64,000 bases of DNA from a bacterium (GCA_026129405.1 JAHCID010000001.1:1736001-1800000), one strand, 5' to 3'. Counted from the stretch's first letter, positions 8,975 to 17,551 are shown. Program-made: numbers and translations. The notes: generated by a model from the sequence alone, not told the origin.

Positions 8975-9445
8975 ATGGCGCTCGAGGTCGGTAAGGCGGC
9001 TCCCGCGTTCACGCTGGAGGACGGCGCAGGCACGAAGGTCTCGTTGTCCGATTTCGCGGGCAAGCACGTGATCGTCTACTTCTACCCGAAGGACGACACG
9101 CCGGGGTGCACGAAGGAGGCCTGCGGCTTCCGCGATGCGTGGAAGGAGCTCCAGAAGCTCGGCGCCGTGGTGCTCGGCGTGTCGGCCGACGACGCGGCGT
9201 CGCACCAGAGGTTCAGCGCCAAGTACCGGCTGCCGTTCCCGCTGCTCTCGGACCCGAGGCGGACGGTCATGACGAAGTACGGCGCCTTCGGCGAGAAGGT
9301 CCTCTACGGCAAGAAGACCACCGGGGTGATCCGCTCGACGGTGTGGGTCGGCCCGGACGGCAAGGTCCGCAAGCACTGGGCGCGCGTGCCGAAGGCCGAA
9401 GCGCACCCGGAAGCGGTCCTCAAGGCACTGCGCACGGCGGAGTGA
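8975..9445 (+). CDS. bcp: peroxiredoxin, BCP/PrxQ type
   Basis: A thiol peroxidase of 156 aa that would reduce H2O2 and organic hydroperoxides in the cytoplasm using thioredoxin. The peroxidatic Cys45 and resolving Cys50 lie in DTPGCTKEACGFRD, the Cx4C arrangement of atypical two-Cys BCP/PrxQ proteins. The fold motifs VIVYFYPKDDTPGC, LGVSADDAASHQRF and FPLLSDPRRTV are all present, and the length is normal. GAGGAGGTGA lies 6 nt before the ATG. It follows two broken redox genes by about 50 nt. Confidence 0.95.
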   Translation: MALEVGKAAPAFTLEDGAGTKVSLSDFAGKHVIVYFYPKDDTPGCTKEACGFRDAWKELQKLGAVVLGVSADDAASHQRFSAKYRLPFPLLSDPRRTVMTKYGAFGEKVLYGKKTTGVIRSTVWVGPDGKVRKHWARVPKAEAHPEAVLKALRTAE

Positions 9446-9535
9446 AAGGAAAGCGTGTAAACTTTCTGCTTGAGACGTCGCCCGCGTCGGGCCACCCTGG
9501 AGCGAGCCGGCGGTACGCCGGCCGCGAGGTGGACG

Positions 9536-10297
9536 ATGCGGGTGACGTGGGCGGCGGCGATCCTTCTTCTGGCGGTGTGTGCGGCGACGGTTGCCGCCGC
9601 CGACCCTCCGCAGCTCCAGGCGAGCGCGGGCGCCAAAGGCAACGTCCGGGTGCGCTGGAGCTTCAAGGCCGCGGCGCCGCGGGCCGCGCTGGCGGTCGAG
9701 GTCGAGCGCAGCGACGACGGCAGGCAGTTCGGCGCCGTCGCCCGCGTGGGGCGCGCCCGCAAGCGCCAGACGTGGACCGACCGGCCGCGCGGCACGGGCC
9801 CCTACTGGTATCGGGCCCGCGTGCTCGAGAGCGGCGTCGCCTCCGCGTGGAGCCCGGCGGTCCGCGTGGGCGCTGCCGACGGCGGGCGCGGGCCGGGCGA
9901 TCCGAGCGCGGTCGGCGACGGCGGCTGCCCGGCCGGGGTCGAGGAGGAGGTCCTGCTGCTGGTGAACGTCGAGCGTGCGGCGGCGGGCGTCCTGCCGATG
10001 CGCATGGACGCGCGCCTGCGCGCCGCGGCGGCGCGGCGCAGCCGCGACCTCGCGGCGTCGGGCGTGCTGTCGCACGACGGCTGGATCGAGGCGATCCGCG
10101 CCGCCGGCTACGGCGGCGGCGCGCTCGGCGAGAACATCGCCTCCGGGTACGCCTCGGCCGACGCCGTGATGAGCGGCTGGATGCGCAGCACCGGCCATCG
10201 CGCGAACGTCCTGCGCACGTACTTCCGCGACCTCGGCGTCGGCTGCGCGCGCGACGGCCGCGGCCGTCTCTGGTGGGTGCAGGCGTTCGGCGGCTGA
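9536..10297 (+). CDS. secreted CAP-domain (SCP/PR1-like) protein with FN3-like domain
   Basis: A 253-aa exported protein. The ATG at 9536 gives a clean signal peptide (WAAAILLLAVCAATVAAA). An FN3-like beta-sandwich (about 30-115: VEVERSDDGRQF and YWYRARVLESGVASAWSP) is followed by a CAP domain (about 130-250: LLVNVERAAAGV, GVLSHDGW, LGENIASGYASADAVMSGWMRSTGHRANVL). The CAP His and Glu positions (H near SHDGW, E in GENIA, H in GHRAN) are present. The biochemical role of bacterial CAP proteins is mostly unknown. It converges with the downstream gene with only 7 nt between stops; a small CTGAG/CTCAG hairpin spans the junction. Confidence 0.85.
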   Translation: MRVTWAAAILLLAVCAATVAAADPPQLQASAGAKGNVRVRWSFKAAAPRAALAVEVERSDDGRQFGAVARVGRARKRQTWTDRPRGTGPYWYRARVLESGVASAWSPAVRVGAADGGRGPGDPSAVGDGGCPAGVEEEVLLLVNVERAAAGVLPMRMDARLRAAAARRSRDLAASGVLSHDGWIEAIRAAGYGGGALGENIASGYASADAVMSGWMRSTGHRANVLRTYFRDLGVGCARDGRGRLWWVQAFGG

Positions 10298-10304
10298 GCC
10301 CGGC

Positions 10305-11453
10305 TCAGGGTACGGCCCGGCGTCGCGCCGCGGTGCCGGCACGCAGCGCCGGCCAGGTGAAGAGGGTGTCGCGCTCGGCCGTCCAGCGCGCCGAGAGCCG
10401 GACGCTCAGCAGACGCAGCGTGGGCACGAGCGGCTCGAGGCCGCCGGCACCGTCGCGCTCGGCGATGGCGAGCGCCCGCTCGAGGTGCCACAGCACCGCC
10501 TGGCGCCCCGACATCCCCGGCGCCCAGCCGCGGTCGCGCAGCAGCAGGGCAGGCGGCAGCCAGCGCAGCAGGTCGAGCACCCGCGCGCCGACGACGAGGA
10601 TGCGGGCGGCGCCGGCCGCGGCGTCGTCGTCGAGCATCGGCAGCGCGGCCCGGGCCTCGGCGCGATAGGCCGCGTCCGCGCGCATGGCGAGCTCGAGCGG
10701 GAACGGGCACGCGAGCGTCCAGCAGAGCGTGTCCGTCAGCGCGTGCCGGACGCCGGCGTACTCGAAGTCGACGAGCAGGACGCCGGCCGAGCCGCGAACC
10801 GCATTCGCGGGCGCGACGTCGCCGTGGGTGAGGACGCCGAAGGCCGCCGGCGCGGCGAGCCGCGCGCCCATCTCGGTGAGGGTGCGCTCGACGTGCGCCG
10901 GCTCGTGGACGTCGAGCGCGCCGAGCCACGCGGCCAGCGCCGCGCGGTCGTCGTGGAGGTCGCGCACCGCCTGGACGAGCGGCGGGGTGCGGGGTCCGAG
11001 GCGGTCCCGGCGCCGATCGTACTCCGCGCCGAGGTCCGCGGTGGCGGCGTGCAGGCGCCCCACCGCCCGCGCGGTGCCGATCACGGCGTCGGCGGCCTCC
11101 TCACCGTCGTGGCCGCGCAGGAGCTGCTCGACGGTGGGGCCGGCCCCGAGGTCCTCCAGGACGAGGAGCCGGAGAGCGGGGTCGGCGGCGAGCACGCGCG
11201 GCACCGTGCCTGCGGCCCGCCCGGCTTCGCTGACGAGCGTGAGCGCGGCATGCTCGTCGGCGCCGCGCTCGGCGTGCTTGCTGCGCTTGACGATCACCGT
11301 GGGCGGACGTCCGGCCGGCGCGTCGAGGCGCAGCCGCAGGACGTCGGTGCGCGACCAGGACTTGAGCAGATCGGCGTCGCGCGCCCGCACGGGTCCGCCC
11401 CACGCGTCGGTCAGCAGCTCGGCGACTCGTGCCAGCACGCCCGGCGTTCGCAC
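10305..11453 (-). CDS. aminoglycoside-phosphotransferase-fold kinase-like protein
   Basis: A 382-aa protein with the APH/choline-kinase fold. The N-lobe VIVKRSKHAERGADEHAALTL gives the ATP-binding Lys and the helix Glu, and RLLVLEDLGAG marks the hinge. The catalytic loop is HGDVAPANAV and the metal-binding motif is LLVDFEYAGV. The substrate is unknown; most family members of this size are not antibiotic-resistance enzymes. I prefer the GTG at 11453, which has GGGAGG 9 nt upstream, over the GTG at 11486. It is divergent from the membrane esterase gene. Confidence 0.82.
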   Translation of the reverse strand: MRTPGVLARVAELLTDAWGGPVRARDADLLKSWSRTDVLRLRLDAPAGRPPTVIVKRSKHAERGADEHAALTLVSEAGRAAGTVPRVLAADPALRLLVLEDLGAGPTVEQLLRGHDGEEAADAVIGTARAVGRLHAATADLGAEYDRRRDRLGPRTPPLVQAVRDLHDDRAALAAWLGALDVHEPAHVERTLTEMGARLAAPAAFGVLTHGDVAPANAVRGSAGVLLVDFEYAGVRHALTDTLCWTLACPFPLELAMRADAAYRAEARAALPMLDDDAAAGAARILVVGARVLDLLRWLPPALLLRDRGWAPGMSGRQAVLWHLERALAIAERDGAGGLEPLVPTLRLLSVRLSARWTAERDTLFTWPALRAGTAARRRAVP

Positions 11454-11513
11454 GGCGGGGACCCTCCCACCCGCGCGCGCTCGCACGCAAGGAGATTGCG
11501 CGCGGCGCCGCGC

Positions 11514-11543
11514 TTGACGCTCGCGGGCGGGGCGTGCCAGCGA
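11514..11543 (+). promoter_or_regulatory. putative promoter of the membrane esterase gene
   Basis: TTGACG (11514-11519), an 18-nt spacer and CAGCGA (11538-11543), with the ATG 8 nt downstream at 11552. The spacing matches other candidate promoters here, but the -10 lacks the initial T. It would give a leaderless mRNA. Confidence 0.35.
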
Positions 11544-11551
11544 TCGCGGCG

Positions 11552-12835
11552 ATGTCCTGGCTGTTCCTCCTGGCGGCGCTGGTGGGCGCCTGGTTCACCT
11601 GGAACGCCTACCGGCCGACGTATCGTCCGGCCCCGCTGGCGGTCGCGAGCTTCTTCGCCGGGTGGCTGACGACCGAGCTCGCCCTGCATCACCTCGCGTG
11701 GCAGCTCGCGGCGACGCTGGTCTTCGTGTGGCTCGGCGCGCTCGATGCCTGGCCGGGCCAGGTCGCGCTCGCCGTCACGTTCGTGTCATGGGGCTTCCTC
11801 TGGCGCGTGCACGCGCGCGCCTGGGAGGCGGAGGCCGCCGTCGAGGACGCGCTCTCGGCGGGTCTCGGTCCCGAGTACCGCAGCGACATCGATCCGGGCG
11901 TCGCCGCCCGCTTCGCGCCCGGAGTGGATTGGGGACAGATCGTCGTGCCGTTCCCGATCCGCCGCGGCGGCGACGTCGAGCGCATCCGCAACGTCGTCTA
12001 CAGCGAAGAGGGCGGACATCGGCTGCGTCTCGACGTCTATCGCCGCCGCGACCGGCCGATGCGGGCTCCGACGCTGCTGCAGATCCACGGCGGCGGCTGG
12101 GTGCTCGGCAGCAAGAACGAGCAGGGTCTGCCGCTCATGCTGCATCTCGCGCGCCGCGGCTGGGTTTGCGTCAGCGCCGACTACCGGCTGAGCCCGCGGG
12201 CGACCTTCCCCGATCCGCTGATCGACGTGAAGCGCGCGCTCGCCTGGGTTCGCTCCGAGGGCGTGGGCTACGGCGCCGACCCCGACTGCGTCGTCATCAC
12301 CGGCGGCTCGGCCGGCGGGCATCTGGCCTCGCTGGCGGCGTTGACCCCGAACGACCCCGCCTACCAGCCGGGGTTCGAGGCCGCCGACACCCGCGTCCAG
12401 GCCTGCGTGGCGTTCTACGGCGTCTACGACTTCACCGACCACGGGAAGTACCAGCGCAATCGCGGGCTCCTGCGCCTCCTCGAGCGCCAGGTGATGAAGT
12501 GTCGTTTCGCCGAGGCGCGCGAGCGCTGGGAGCGGGCGTCGCCGTTCCACTGCGTGGGTGCGGAGATCCCGCCGTTCTTCGTCATCCACGGCGACCACGA
12601 CACGCTGGTTCCGGTGGGCGAGGCGCGGGCCTTCGCCGAGGCCCTCCAGACGGCGGCGCCGGGACGCGTCTGCTACGCCGAGATCCCCGGGGCGCAGCAC
12701 GCCTTCGAGATCTTCCCGTCGCTGCGGACGACCTTCGTGGTCCACGGCGTCGAGCGCTTTCTCGCCTGGGTGGTGTCGGCCGCGCGGGCTGCGACCCCGC
12801 CGCTTGCGGCCGGCCGCCGTGCGGCCGCCGATTGA
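11552..12835 (+). CDS. membrane-anchored HSL-type esterase/lipase
   Basis: A 427-aa protein. Three hydrophobic segments at the N-terminus (about 3-18, 28-45 and 50-85) anchor it in the membrane. The rest is an alpha/beta-hydrolase of the hormone-sensitive-lipase type. The oxyanion motif HGGGW is at 179-183, nucleophile Ser253 is in GGSAGG, Asp is in VIHGDHDTLVP and His in GAQHAFEI. It resembles actinobacterial Lip proteins that hydrolyse short to medium acyl esters. The ATG was chosen because it opens the first hydrophobic segment; a longer in-frame extension to 11429 is unlikely. A promoter for the next gene overlaps its stop. Confidence 0.88.
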   Translation: MSWLFLLAALVGAWFTWNAYRPTYRPAPLAVASFFAGWLTTELALHHLAWQLAATLVFVWLGALDAWPGQVALAVTFVSWGFLWRVHARAWEAEAAVEDALSAGLGPEYRSDIDPGVAARFAPGVDWGQIVVPFPIRRGGDVERIRNVVYSEEGGHRLRLDVYRRRDRPMRAPTLLQIHGGGWVLGSKNEQGLPLMLHLARRGWVCVSADYRLSPRATFPDPLIDVKRALAWVRSEGVGYGADPDCVVITGGSAGGHLASLAALTPNDPAYQPGFEAADTRVQACVAFYGVYDFTDHGKYQRNRGLLRLLERQVMKCRFAEARERWERASPFHCVGAEIPPFFVIHGDHDTLVPVGEARAFAEALQTAAPGRVCYAEIPGAQHAFEIFPSLRTTFVVHGVERFLAWVVSAARAATPPLAAGRRAAAD

Positions 12836-12861
12836 CAGCGGGCGCCCCCGGAGGCTAGCGA
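12832..12861 (+). promoter_or_regulatory. putative promoter of the zinc-ribbon/rhomboid pair
   Basis: A perfect TTGACA (12832-12837) overlaps the esterase stop. An 18-nt spacer leads to TAGCGA (12856-12861). The next start codon (12899) has a GGGGGGGAG ribosome site, so here the leader would be about 30 nt. Confidence 0.5.
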
Positions 12862-12898
12862 CGCTGGATGGTTCGCCGGGGGGGAGTCTGAAAGCCGT

Positions 12899-13189
12899 AT
12901 GGGGTCGATCGTCGAATACCGTTGTCCGACCTGCCGCTACGCCACCGGTTCGTTGCAGATCGGCTGGGGCAAGGCGGGCCGCGCGCGCTACTGGGGTGGG
13001 CTCGCGCTGTGCCCGGCGTGCAAGGCCATCCGGGTGCTCGATCTCTCCGATCCGCGCACCGATCGCCGCGACCGCCGCTGCGTCGAGTGCAACGGGCCGG
13101 TGAAGCTGATCGAAGGCATCGCCGAGCGGCTCGCGTGCCCGCAGTGCGGGGGGCAGCTCACGCAGGGTTCGCTGGGCTCCTGGTCCTGA
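12899..13189 (+). CDS. double zinc-ribbon protein
   Basis: A 96-aa cytoplasmic protein with four CxxC knuckles (CPTC, CPAC, CVEC, CPQC) arranged as two zinc ribbons. The context is LALCPACKAIRVLDL and RRCVECNGPVKL. Such proteins bind zinc and usually nucleic acid or protein partners; the role here is unknown. Its 3' end appears to overlap the 5' end of the rhomboid gene, so the two are probably made together. Confidence 0.75.
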   Translation: MGSIVEYRCPTCRYATGSLQIGWGKAGRARYWGGLALCPACKAIRVLDLSDPRTDRRDRRCVECNGPVKLIEGIAERLACPQCGGQLTQGSLGSWS

Positions 13190-14073
13190 GCGACGCGCCG
13201 CTCGACGCCGTCGCCGGCGCGCACGCCGAGTCCGCGACCGTCGAGGAGTGGGCGCTTGCCCTCGCGGCGGCCGGCATCCCGCACCGGGTGGTCGCGGTCC
13301 CGGGCGGGTGGGCCATCGGCGTGGCGGCCGCCGACCAGACGCAGGCCCGGGCGATCGTCGCCGAGGCCGACGCCGAGCGGCAGCGACGGCGGGCGGGGAT
13401 CGCGTCCGACGAGCTCGACGGCGGCAGCATCCGCGGGGCGCTCGTCATGGTCGCGGCGCTCGCCGTCGCCTATCTCCTGACGGCGGGGCCGGGCGCCGTC
13501 TGGGCGCTGCACGCCGGCGCCGCCGACGCGCGCAGCATCCTCGCCGGCCAGACGTGGCGCGCGGTCACCGCGCTCACGCTGCACGCCGACGCCGCCCATC
13601 TCGTCAGCAACCTCGTCAGCGGGGGCGTGGTCGCGGCCGCGCTCTGCCGCACGCTCGGCGGGGGGCTCACGGCGCTGCTCCTCGTCGCGGCCGGGACGGG
13701 CGGCAACTGGCTGAACGCCGTCCTGCGTGGACCGGGACACGTCTCGATCGGGGCGTCGACCGCCGTCCTCGGCGGCATCGGCATCGTCACGGGGCTCGCG
13801 TGCGTGCGCTCGTGGCGTCTCGGCACGGGGTTCGCCCGCGCCTGGGTGCCGCTCGCCGCCGGCTTCGCGCTGCTCGCGCTCCTCGGGGCCACCGAGGACG
13901 CGCGCGTCGACGTCGGCGCGCATCTCCTCGGCTTCCTCGTCGGCGGCGTTCTCGGCGGGATCACGGGCCTCGGCCTGCGGCGCGCCCCCGGACCGGCCGC
14001 GCAGCGTGCCCTCGGCGCACTGGCCGGGCTCGTCGTCGCCGGCGCCTGGCTGCTCGCGCTGCGCAACGCCTGA
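13144..14073 (+). CDS. rhomboid-family intramembrane serine protease
   Basis: An inner-membrane protein of about 309 aa from GTG 13144. The start is uncertain, and CTG codons at 13180 or 13186 would also fit. A cytoplasmic N-terminal domain (about 1-95) resembles the small domain preceding many rhomboids. Six or so membrane helices follow. The motif HxxxN is H152-N156 (AHLVSNL), the catalytic Ser is S205 in SIGAST, and the His partner is H260 in VGAHLLGF. All needed catalytic residues are present. It would cut single-pass membrane proteins; the substrate is unknown. It overlaps the zinc-ribbon gene and ends before a strong hairpin. Confidence 0.83.
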   Translation: MRGAAHAGFAGLLVLSDAPLDAVAGAHAESATVEEWALALAAAGIPHRVVAVPGGWAIGVAAADQTQARAIVAEADAERQRRRAGIASDELDGGSIRGALVMVAALAVAYLLTAGPGAVWALHAGAADARSILAGQTWRAVTALTLHADAAHLVSNLVSGGVVAAALCRTLGGGLTALLLVAAGTGGNWLNAVLRGPGHVSIGASTAVLGGIGIVTGLACVRSWRLGTGFARAWVPLAAGFALLALLGATEDARVDVGAHLLGFLVGGVLGGITGLGLRRAPGPAAQRALGALAGLVVAGAWLLALRNA

Positions 14074-14161
14074 CGGCCCGGCCGACGGCGACCGCGGGGC
14101 GCGTGTCCGAGACGCTGCGCATCGCCCGCGAGGACCGTCGCGTCGGTTCGCGGCCCGAACG

Positions 14162-14204
14162 CACGACGGCCGGCCGCTCGCAGGGGAGGGGCCGGCCGGT
14201 CGTG
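14162..14204. terminator. hairpin between convergent genes
   Basis: Inverted repeat with a 14-nt arm (14162-14175) and a 15-nt arm (14190-14204) that pair with one bulge. The core is GGCCGGCC on both sides and the loop is 14 nt. It lies between the rhomboid gene and the convergent di-iron gene. There is no U-tract, so termination is inferred from position and stem strength. Confidence 0.5.
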
Positions 14205-14218
14205 ACGGTGGCGGGCGG

Positions 14219-15292
14219 CTAGTTGCCGGCCGCGGCGGCCTGACGCTGGGCGAGGTGCTCGCCGATCAGCATGCCGCGCTCGCGGTACTTGTGCTCGGTG
14301 CGCTCGGTGATGAGCCCGAGGCGCATCAGGTTCGGCATCACCGTGTGCATGTAGGGCTCGCTGTTGATGAGCGACCACTGATCCATGCCGTGCATGATCT
14401 GCACGGCGGCGTCGGGGTCGATGCCGTACTTCGGGCCGAAGCGGTGCAGCATGTCGAGCTGCTGGTTCGCGTTCAGCGTCTCGAGGATGTTGAAGGCGAA
14501 GTCCTCGAGCTGCTCGAGCGTCTCCGGGTCGGACTCCTTCACCAGCCGGCGCATGCTGAGGACGCCGAACGCCGCGTGGCGCGCTTCGTCGCCGTGCACG
14601 CGGTGGATGATGTCCTTCACCAGCGGCGAGAGGTTCGTCTTGGCGACCATGTCCATGATGCCGACGGCCATGCCCTCGAAGAGGGTCTGCATGCCGAGCG
14701 TCTTCGTCTGCCAGTTCGGCGCCTCGAGGAGTTTGTCGAGCAGCACCTTCAGGGTGGGGTCGATGGGATGCACGACGCCCATCTTGCGCTGCAGGAACTT
14801 CGAGAAGACCTCGATGTGGCGGACCTCGTCGATGACCTGCGAGCCGGCGTACCACTTCTGGTCCATGGTCGGGCAGCAGTTGACGAGCTGGCCGCAGAGC
14901 TGGAGCGCCGCCTGCTCGCCGTGGAGCAGCTGCGAGATCAGGTGGGAGAACTCGTCCCACGCCGCTTCCTTGCAGGTGGCCTCGTCGCGGCCCATCTCGG
15001 TGAGGAGGCTCGCCAGCAGGGACGCGCCGATCGGCGGGATGAACCACTCGTCGCGCGGCATCGGGATCGACCAGTCGATGTCCTCTTCCGCGTTCCACTG
15101 GCCGCGCTTGCCGCGCTCGTAGAGGGCGCGCAGCTCCTCGACCTCGCTGCCGTACTCCCACGTCCAGTGCAGCTCGAGCGGCACGTCGACGTCGAGCTTC
15201 CGGCGCAGCCCGGCGATCTGCTGCTCGTCGACGACGTCGACCACCTCGAAGTTTCCGATCTGGCGGCGGTGCTCCTTGAGTATCGTCTCCAT
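14219..15292 (-). CDS. R2-like carboxylate-bridged di-iron (ferritin-like) protein
   Basis: A 357-aa helical protein with a full set of di-iron ligands in ribonucleotide-reductase-R2-like order: E126 (HGEQAAL), E156 and H159 (DEVRHIEVF), E206 (LFEGMAVG), E236 and H239 (DEARHAAFG). It is therefore likely to activate O2 for oxidation or desaturation of a small molecule or acyl chain in the cytoplasm. It could belong with the AurF-like or desaturase-like oxygenases rather than a true R2; no R1 partner is nearby. Its ATG shares one base with the tetR stop (TGATG), so it is co-translated with a TetR regulator. Confidence 0.8.
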   Translation of the reverse strand: METILKEHRRQIGNFEVVDVVDEQQIAGLRRKLDVDVPLELHWTWEYGSEVEELRALYERGKRGQWNAEEDIDWSIPMPRDEWFIPPIGASLLASLLTEMGRDEATCKEAAWDEFSHLISQLLHGEQAALQLCGQLVNCCPTMDQKWYAGSQVIDEVRHIEVFSKFLQRKMGVVHPIDPTLKVLLDKLLEAPNWQTKTLGMQTLFEGMAVGIMDMVAKTNLSPLVKDIIHRVHGDEARHAAFGVLSMRRLVKESDPETLEQLEDFAFNILETLNANQQLDMLHRFGPKYGIDPDAAVQIMHGMDQWSLINSEPYMHTVMPNLMRLGLITERTEHKYRERGMLIGEHLAQRQAAAAGN

Positions 15293-15948
15293 CAATTCTT
15301 CCTCCCCCGGGTGGTGCCGGGCGTGGTCATGAGGCCGTGGCGCAAGAGGGTCTTCAGCTCGGTCTTCCGCCGGCGGACCTCGACGGCGGAGAAGACGGGA
15401 CGTCCGAGCAGCTCGTCGCCGAACTCGCCGGACGCGAAGTGGTACACGATGGCGCCGATCAGCGTCTGCAGGGTGTGCGGGACGCTGGCGGCACGGAACT
15501 CGCCGGCGGCCATGCCCTCGCGCAGGAGGCGGCCGCCGGCGCCGATGATGCGGCGCAGGCGCGCGTCGGCCTCCTGCTCCTCGGGCAGCTCGCCGGAGAC
15601 CTCGTCGTCTTCGAAGAGCGAGCGGAGCAGCAGGCGAGCGTGGGCGGGGTGCGCGGCGAGCTCGTCGATGATGAGGTCGATCCAGCGCTCGAGGCGCTGC
15701 GACGGCGTGCCGCCCTCGGCGAGGGTGCGGGTGAGGGCGTCGTCGATGCGCGCGAGGATGCGCGAGGTGACGGCGGCGTAGAGCTGCGCCTTGCTGCGGA
15801 AGTGGTGGAAGAGCGACGCCTTCGCGAGACCGGACGCCTCGGCCACCTCGGACAGCCCGATCCCCGCGAAGCCGCGACGCGCGAACAGCGTCTCGGCGCA
15901 GTCGAGGATATTGTCGCGTGCGGAGTGCTTGGGGGCGGGCTGTGTCAT
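15292..15948 (-). CDS. TetR-family regulator of the di-iron operon
   Basis: A 218-aa TetR-like repressor. The HTH is at about 10-55 (ILDCAETLFARRGFAGIGL, then VAEASGLAKASLFHHFRSKAQ). The C-terminal ligand pocket has no recognisable relative by eye. Two perfect palindromes lie within 45 nt upstream of the ATG and overlap a good promoter, so it very likely represses itself and the coupled di-iron gene. The unknown inducer is probably the di-iron enzyme's substrate (inference). Confidence 0.92.
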   Translation of the reverse strand: MTQPAPKHSARDNILDCAETLFARRGFAGIGLSEVAEASGLAKASLFHHFRSKAQLYAAVTSRILARIDDALTRTLAEGGTPSQRLERWIDLIIDELAAHPAHARLLLRSLFEDDEVSGELPEEQEADARLRRIIGAGGRLLREGMAAGEFRAASVPHTLQTLIGAIVYHFASGEFGDELLGRPVFSAVEVRRRKTELKTLLRHGLMTTPGTTRGRKN

Positions 15949-15953
15949 CGACC

Positions 15954-15996
15954 AACCGATCGGTTCCAGCTAGCCGACCGATCGGTCGGATGTCAA
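15954..15996 (-). promoter_or_regulatory. tetR/di-iron operon promoter with two palindromic operators
   Basis: On the minus strand, TTGACA (15996-15991), an 18-nt spacer and TAGCTG (15972-15967). The perfect 16-nt palindrome CCGACCGATCGGTCGG (15974-15989) fills the spacer. The perfect 12-nt palindrome AACCGATCGGTT (15954-15965) covers the predicted transcription start. Centres are 22 bp apart, two helical turns, so two dimers would sit on the same face. Confidence 0.75.
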
Positions 15997-16110
15997 TGGG
16001 GGACGCGGGCATGGCGGGCGCCGTGCGGTCGCGCCTCTCGTCCCGCAGCGCTGCGAGCTTCGCGCAGCCGCGCCGCCGCCGAGCACCGCGCCGCGCGCGT
16101 TTTCGGGGGC

Positions 16111-16356
16111 ATGCCGGTTGCTGGACGTCGGCCCATGGACCTCGCCGACCTGGAAGCTGCCGTGGAAGAGATCGCCGGACTGATCCGCGACCGTCGCTGG
16201 GACCTCGCGCTGGCGCTCACCGAGCAGCTCGAGGCGCGCGTCGCGAACGCGCCGATCGACGCGCCCCCGTTCCCGCCCGCCGTGCGCGAGCTGCTCGCCG
16301 CCTCGAAGCAGCTCACGACCTCGCTGGTCGCGCTGCGCAACCACCACGTGCACTGA
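16111..16356 (+). CDS. small helical hypothetical protein
   Basis: An 81-aa protein (73 aa if the ATG at 16135 is used). It looks like a helical hairpin: LADLEAAVEEIAGLIRDRRWDLALALTEQLEARV, a Pro-rich turn, then AVRELLAASKQLTTSLVALRNHH. GGGGG lies just before the first ATG. No function is recognised. It is divergent from the TetR/di-iron operon. The 279 nt after it (16357-16635) hold nothing I can recognise. Confidence 0.5.
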   Translation: MPVAGRRPMDLADLEAAVEEIAGLIRDRRWDLALALTEQLEARVANAPIDAPPFPPAVRELLAASKQLTTSLVALRNHHVH

Positions 16357-16635
16357 CGTTCGCCGGGCTCGCCCGGAGGGCCCGTCCACGTGGGTGCGGC
16401 GCGGCACGACGCCGGCGACGCGATCCCGCGCCCGGGCCTCGTCCTCGCCGGCCGGATGCGTTCGTCGATCCCGCCGCCGGCGGGCGGCTCGCACGGCGCA
16501 TGCGCGGGCGCTTCGTCGGGCTCGACGGTGGGTACGGGTGGCCGGTCGAGCGCCCGGACGAGGTCGCAGCGGCGGCTGCGCGCGCACGGGGCGTCGGCGT
16601 CGCGCGGCCGCGTCGTACCCGCCGGCGGTTCGCGT

Positions 16636-17499
16636 TCAGAGCCGCAGGACGCCGGCGACGACGGTCACCGCGGCGCCGCCGACCTCGATGGTCGCCCCGT
16701 CGTCGGACACGCGCACGGCGACCGTGCCGTCGCGGCCGACCTCGCGTCCCTGGCTCGCGGTCCACGACGGGCCGAGACGATCGAGGCGCTTCGCGGCGGC
16801 CAGGAACGCCGCCACCGAGGCGTTGCCGCTGCCGCAGACGGGATCCTCCGGAACGCCGCTCGCGGGCGCGAACGAGCGCACGACGACGCGGGGGTCGGCC
16901 TGCGGGTCGACCGCGAAGGCGGTCACGCCGGTGAGCCCGAGGTCACGCGACAGGCCCTCGATGCCGAGGAGGTCGGGCCGCGCTGCCCGCAGCGCCGCGA
17001 CCTCGTCCACCTGGACGACGAGCCACGTCGGTCCGAGGTCGACGATGCGGGCGCCGGCGGCGCGCAGCAGCGGCGCGCCCAGCATCTCCTCGACCACGCG
17101 CAGCGTCTCGGGATCGTCGCTCAGCACCTGCGCCGGAGGCGTCCGCACCCAGAAGCGTTCGTCCTCGAGGCGCAAGCCGAGGACGCCGGCGCCGCATTCC
17201 TGGCGCAGCGTGGGGCTGCGCGGAACGAGCCCGGCCTCGATGACGGCGTGCGCGGTCCCGAGCGCCGGATGGCCCGCGAACGGCAGCTCCTCGCGCGGCG
17301 TGAAGATGCGGACGCGGTAGCTCGCCTCGGGCGTCGTCGGCGGCAGCACGCAGACCGTCTCGGAGAGGTTCGTCCACGCGGCGAGACGCTGCATGGCGGC
17401 GGCGTCGATATCCTCGGCGTCGAGCAGGACGGCGACGGGGTTGCCCCGGAGCGGGGTGGAGGTGAAGACGTCCACGACGACGTACCGGCGCTCGCGCAT
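16636..17499 (-). CDS. PhzF-family isomerase/epimerase-like protein
   Basis: A 287-aa protein with the two-domain PhzF fold. Hallmarks are FTSTPLRGNPVAV at the N-terminus, the catalytic Glu47 in NLSETVCV, RIFTPREELPFAGHPALGTA, RSFAPASGVPEDPVCGSGN and a final beta-rich end. PhzF itself isomerises a phenazine precursor, but most chromosomal homologues have unknown substrates, and no phenazine genes are present here. A TACGAC box 7 nt before the ATG, with TCGACG 17 nt further upstream, may be its promoter. Confidence 0.9.
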   Translation of the reverse strand: MRERRYVVVDVFTSTPLRGNPVAVLLDAEDIDAAAMQRLAAWTNLSETVCVLPPTTPEASYRVRIFTPREELPFAGHPALGTAHAVIEAGLVPRSPTLRQECGAGVLGLRLEDERFWVRTPPAQVLSDDPETLRVVEEMLGAPLLRAAGARIVDLGPTWLVVQVDEVAALRAARPDLLGIEGLSRDLGLTGVTAFAVDPQADPRVVVRSFAPASGVPEDPVCGSGNASVAAFLAAAKRLDRLGPSWTASQGREVGRDGTVAVRVSDDGATIEVGGAAVTVVAGVLRL

Positions 17500-17551
17500 G
17501 CGGCCCGTCGTAATCGAGGTGGGCGCCTGCGTCGAGCAGCGGCCGTGCGCG

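Noticed and set aside
10294-10308. CTGAG/CTCAG hairpin at the convergent CAP-protein/phosphotransferase junction as terminator
   Set aside because: The stem is only 5-7 bp and overlaps both stop codons; too weak to call.
14219-16012. Single long frame joining the di-iron gene with sequence opposite tetR
   Set aside because: The upstream part is antisense-type sequence in the frame of the TetR gene; the family-like protein begins at the ATG at 15292, coupled to the tetR stop.
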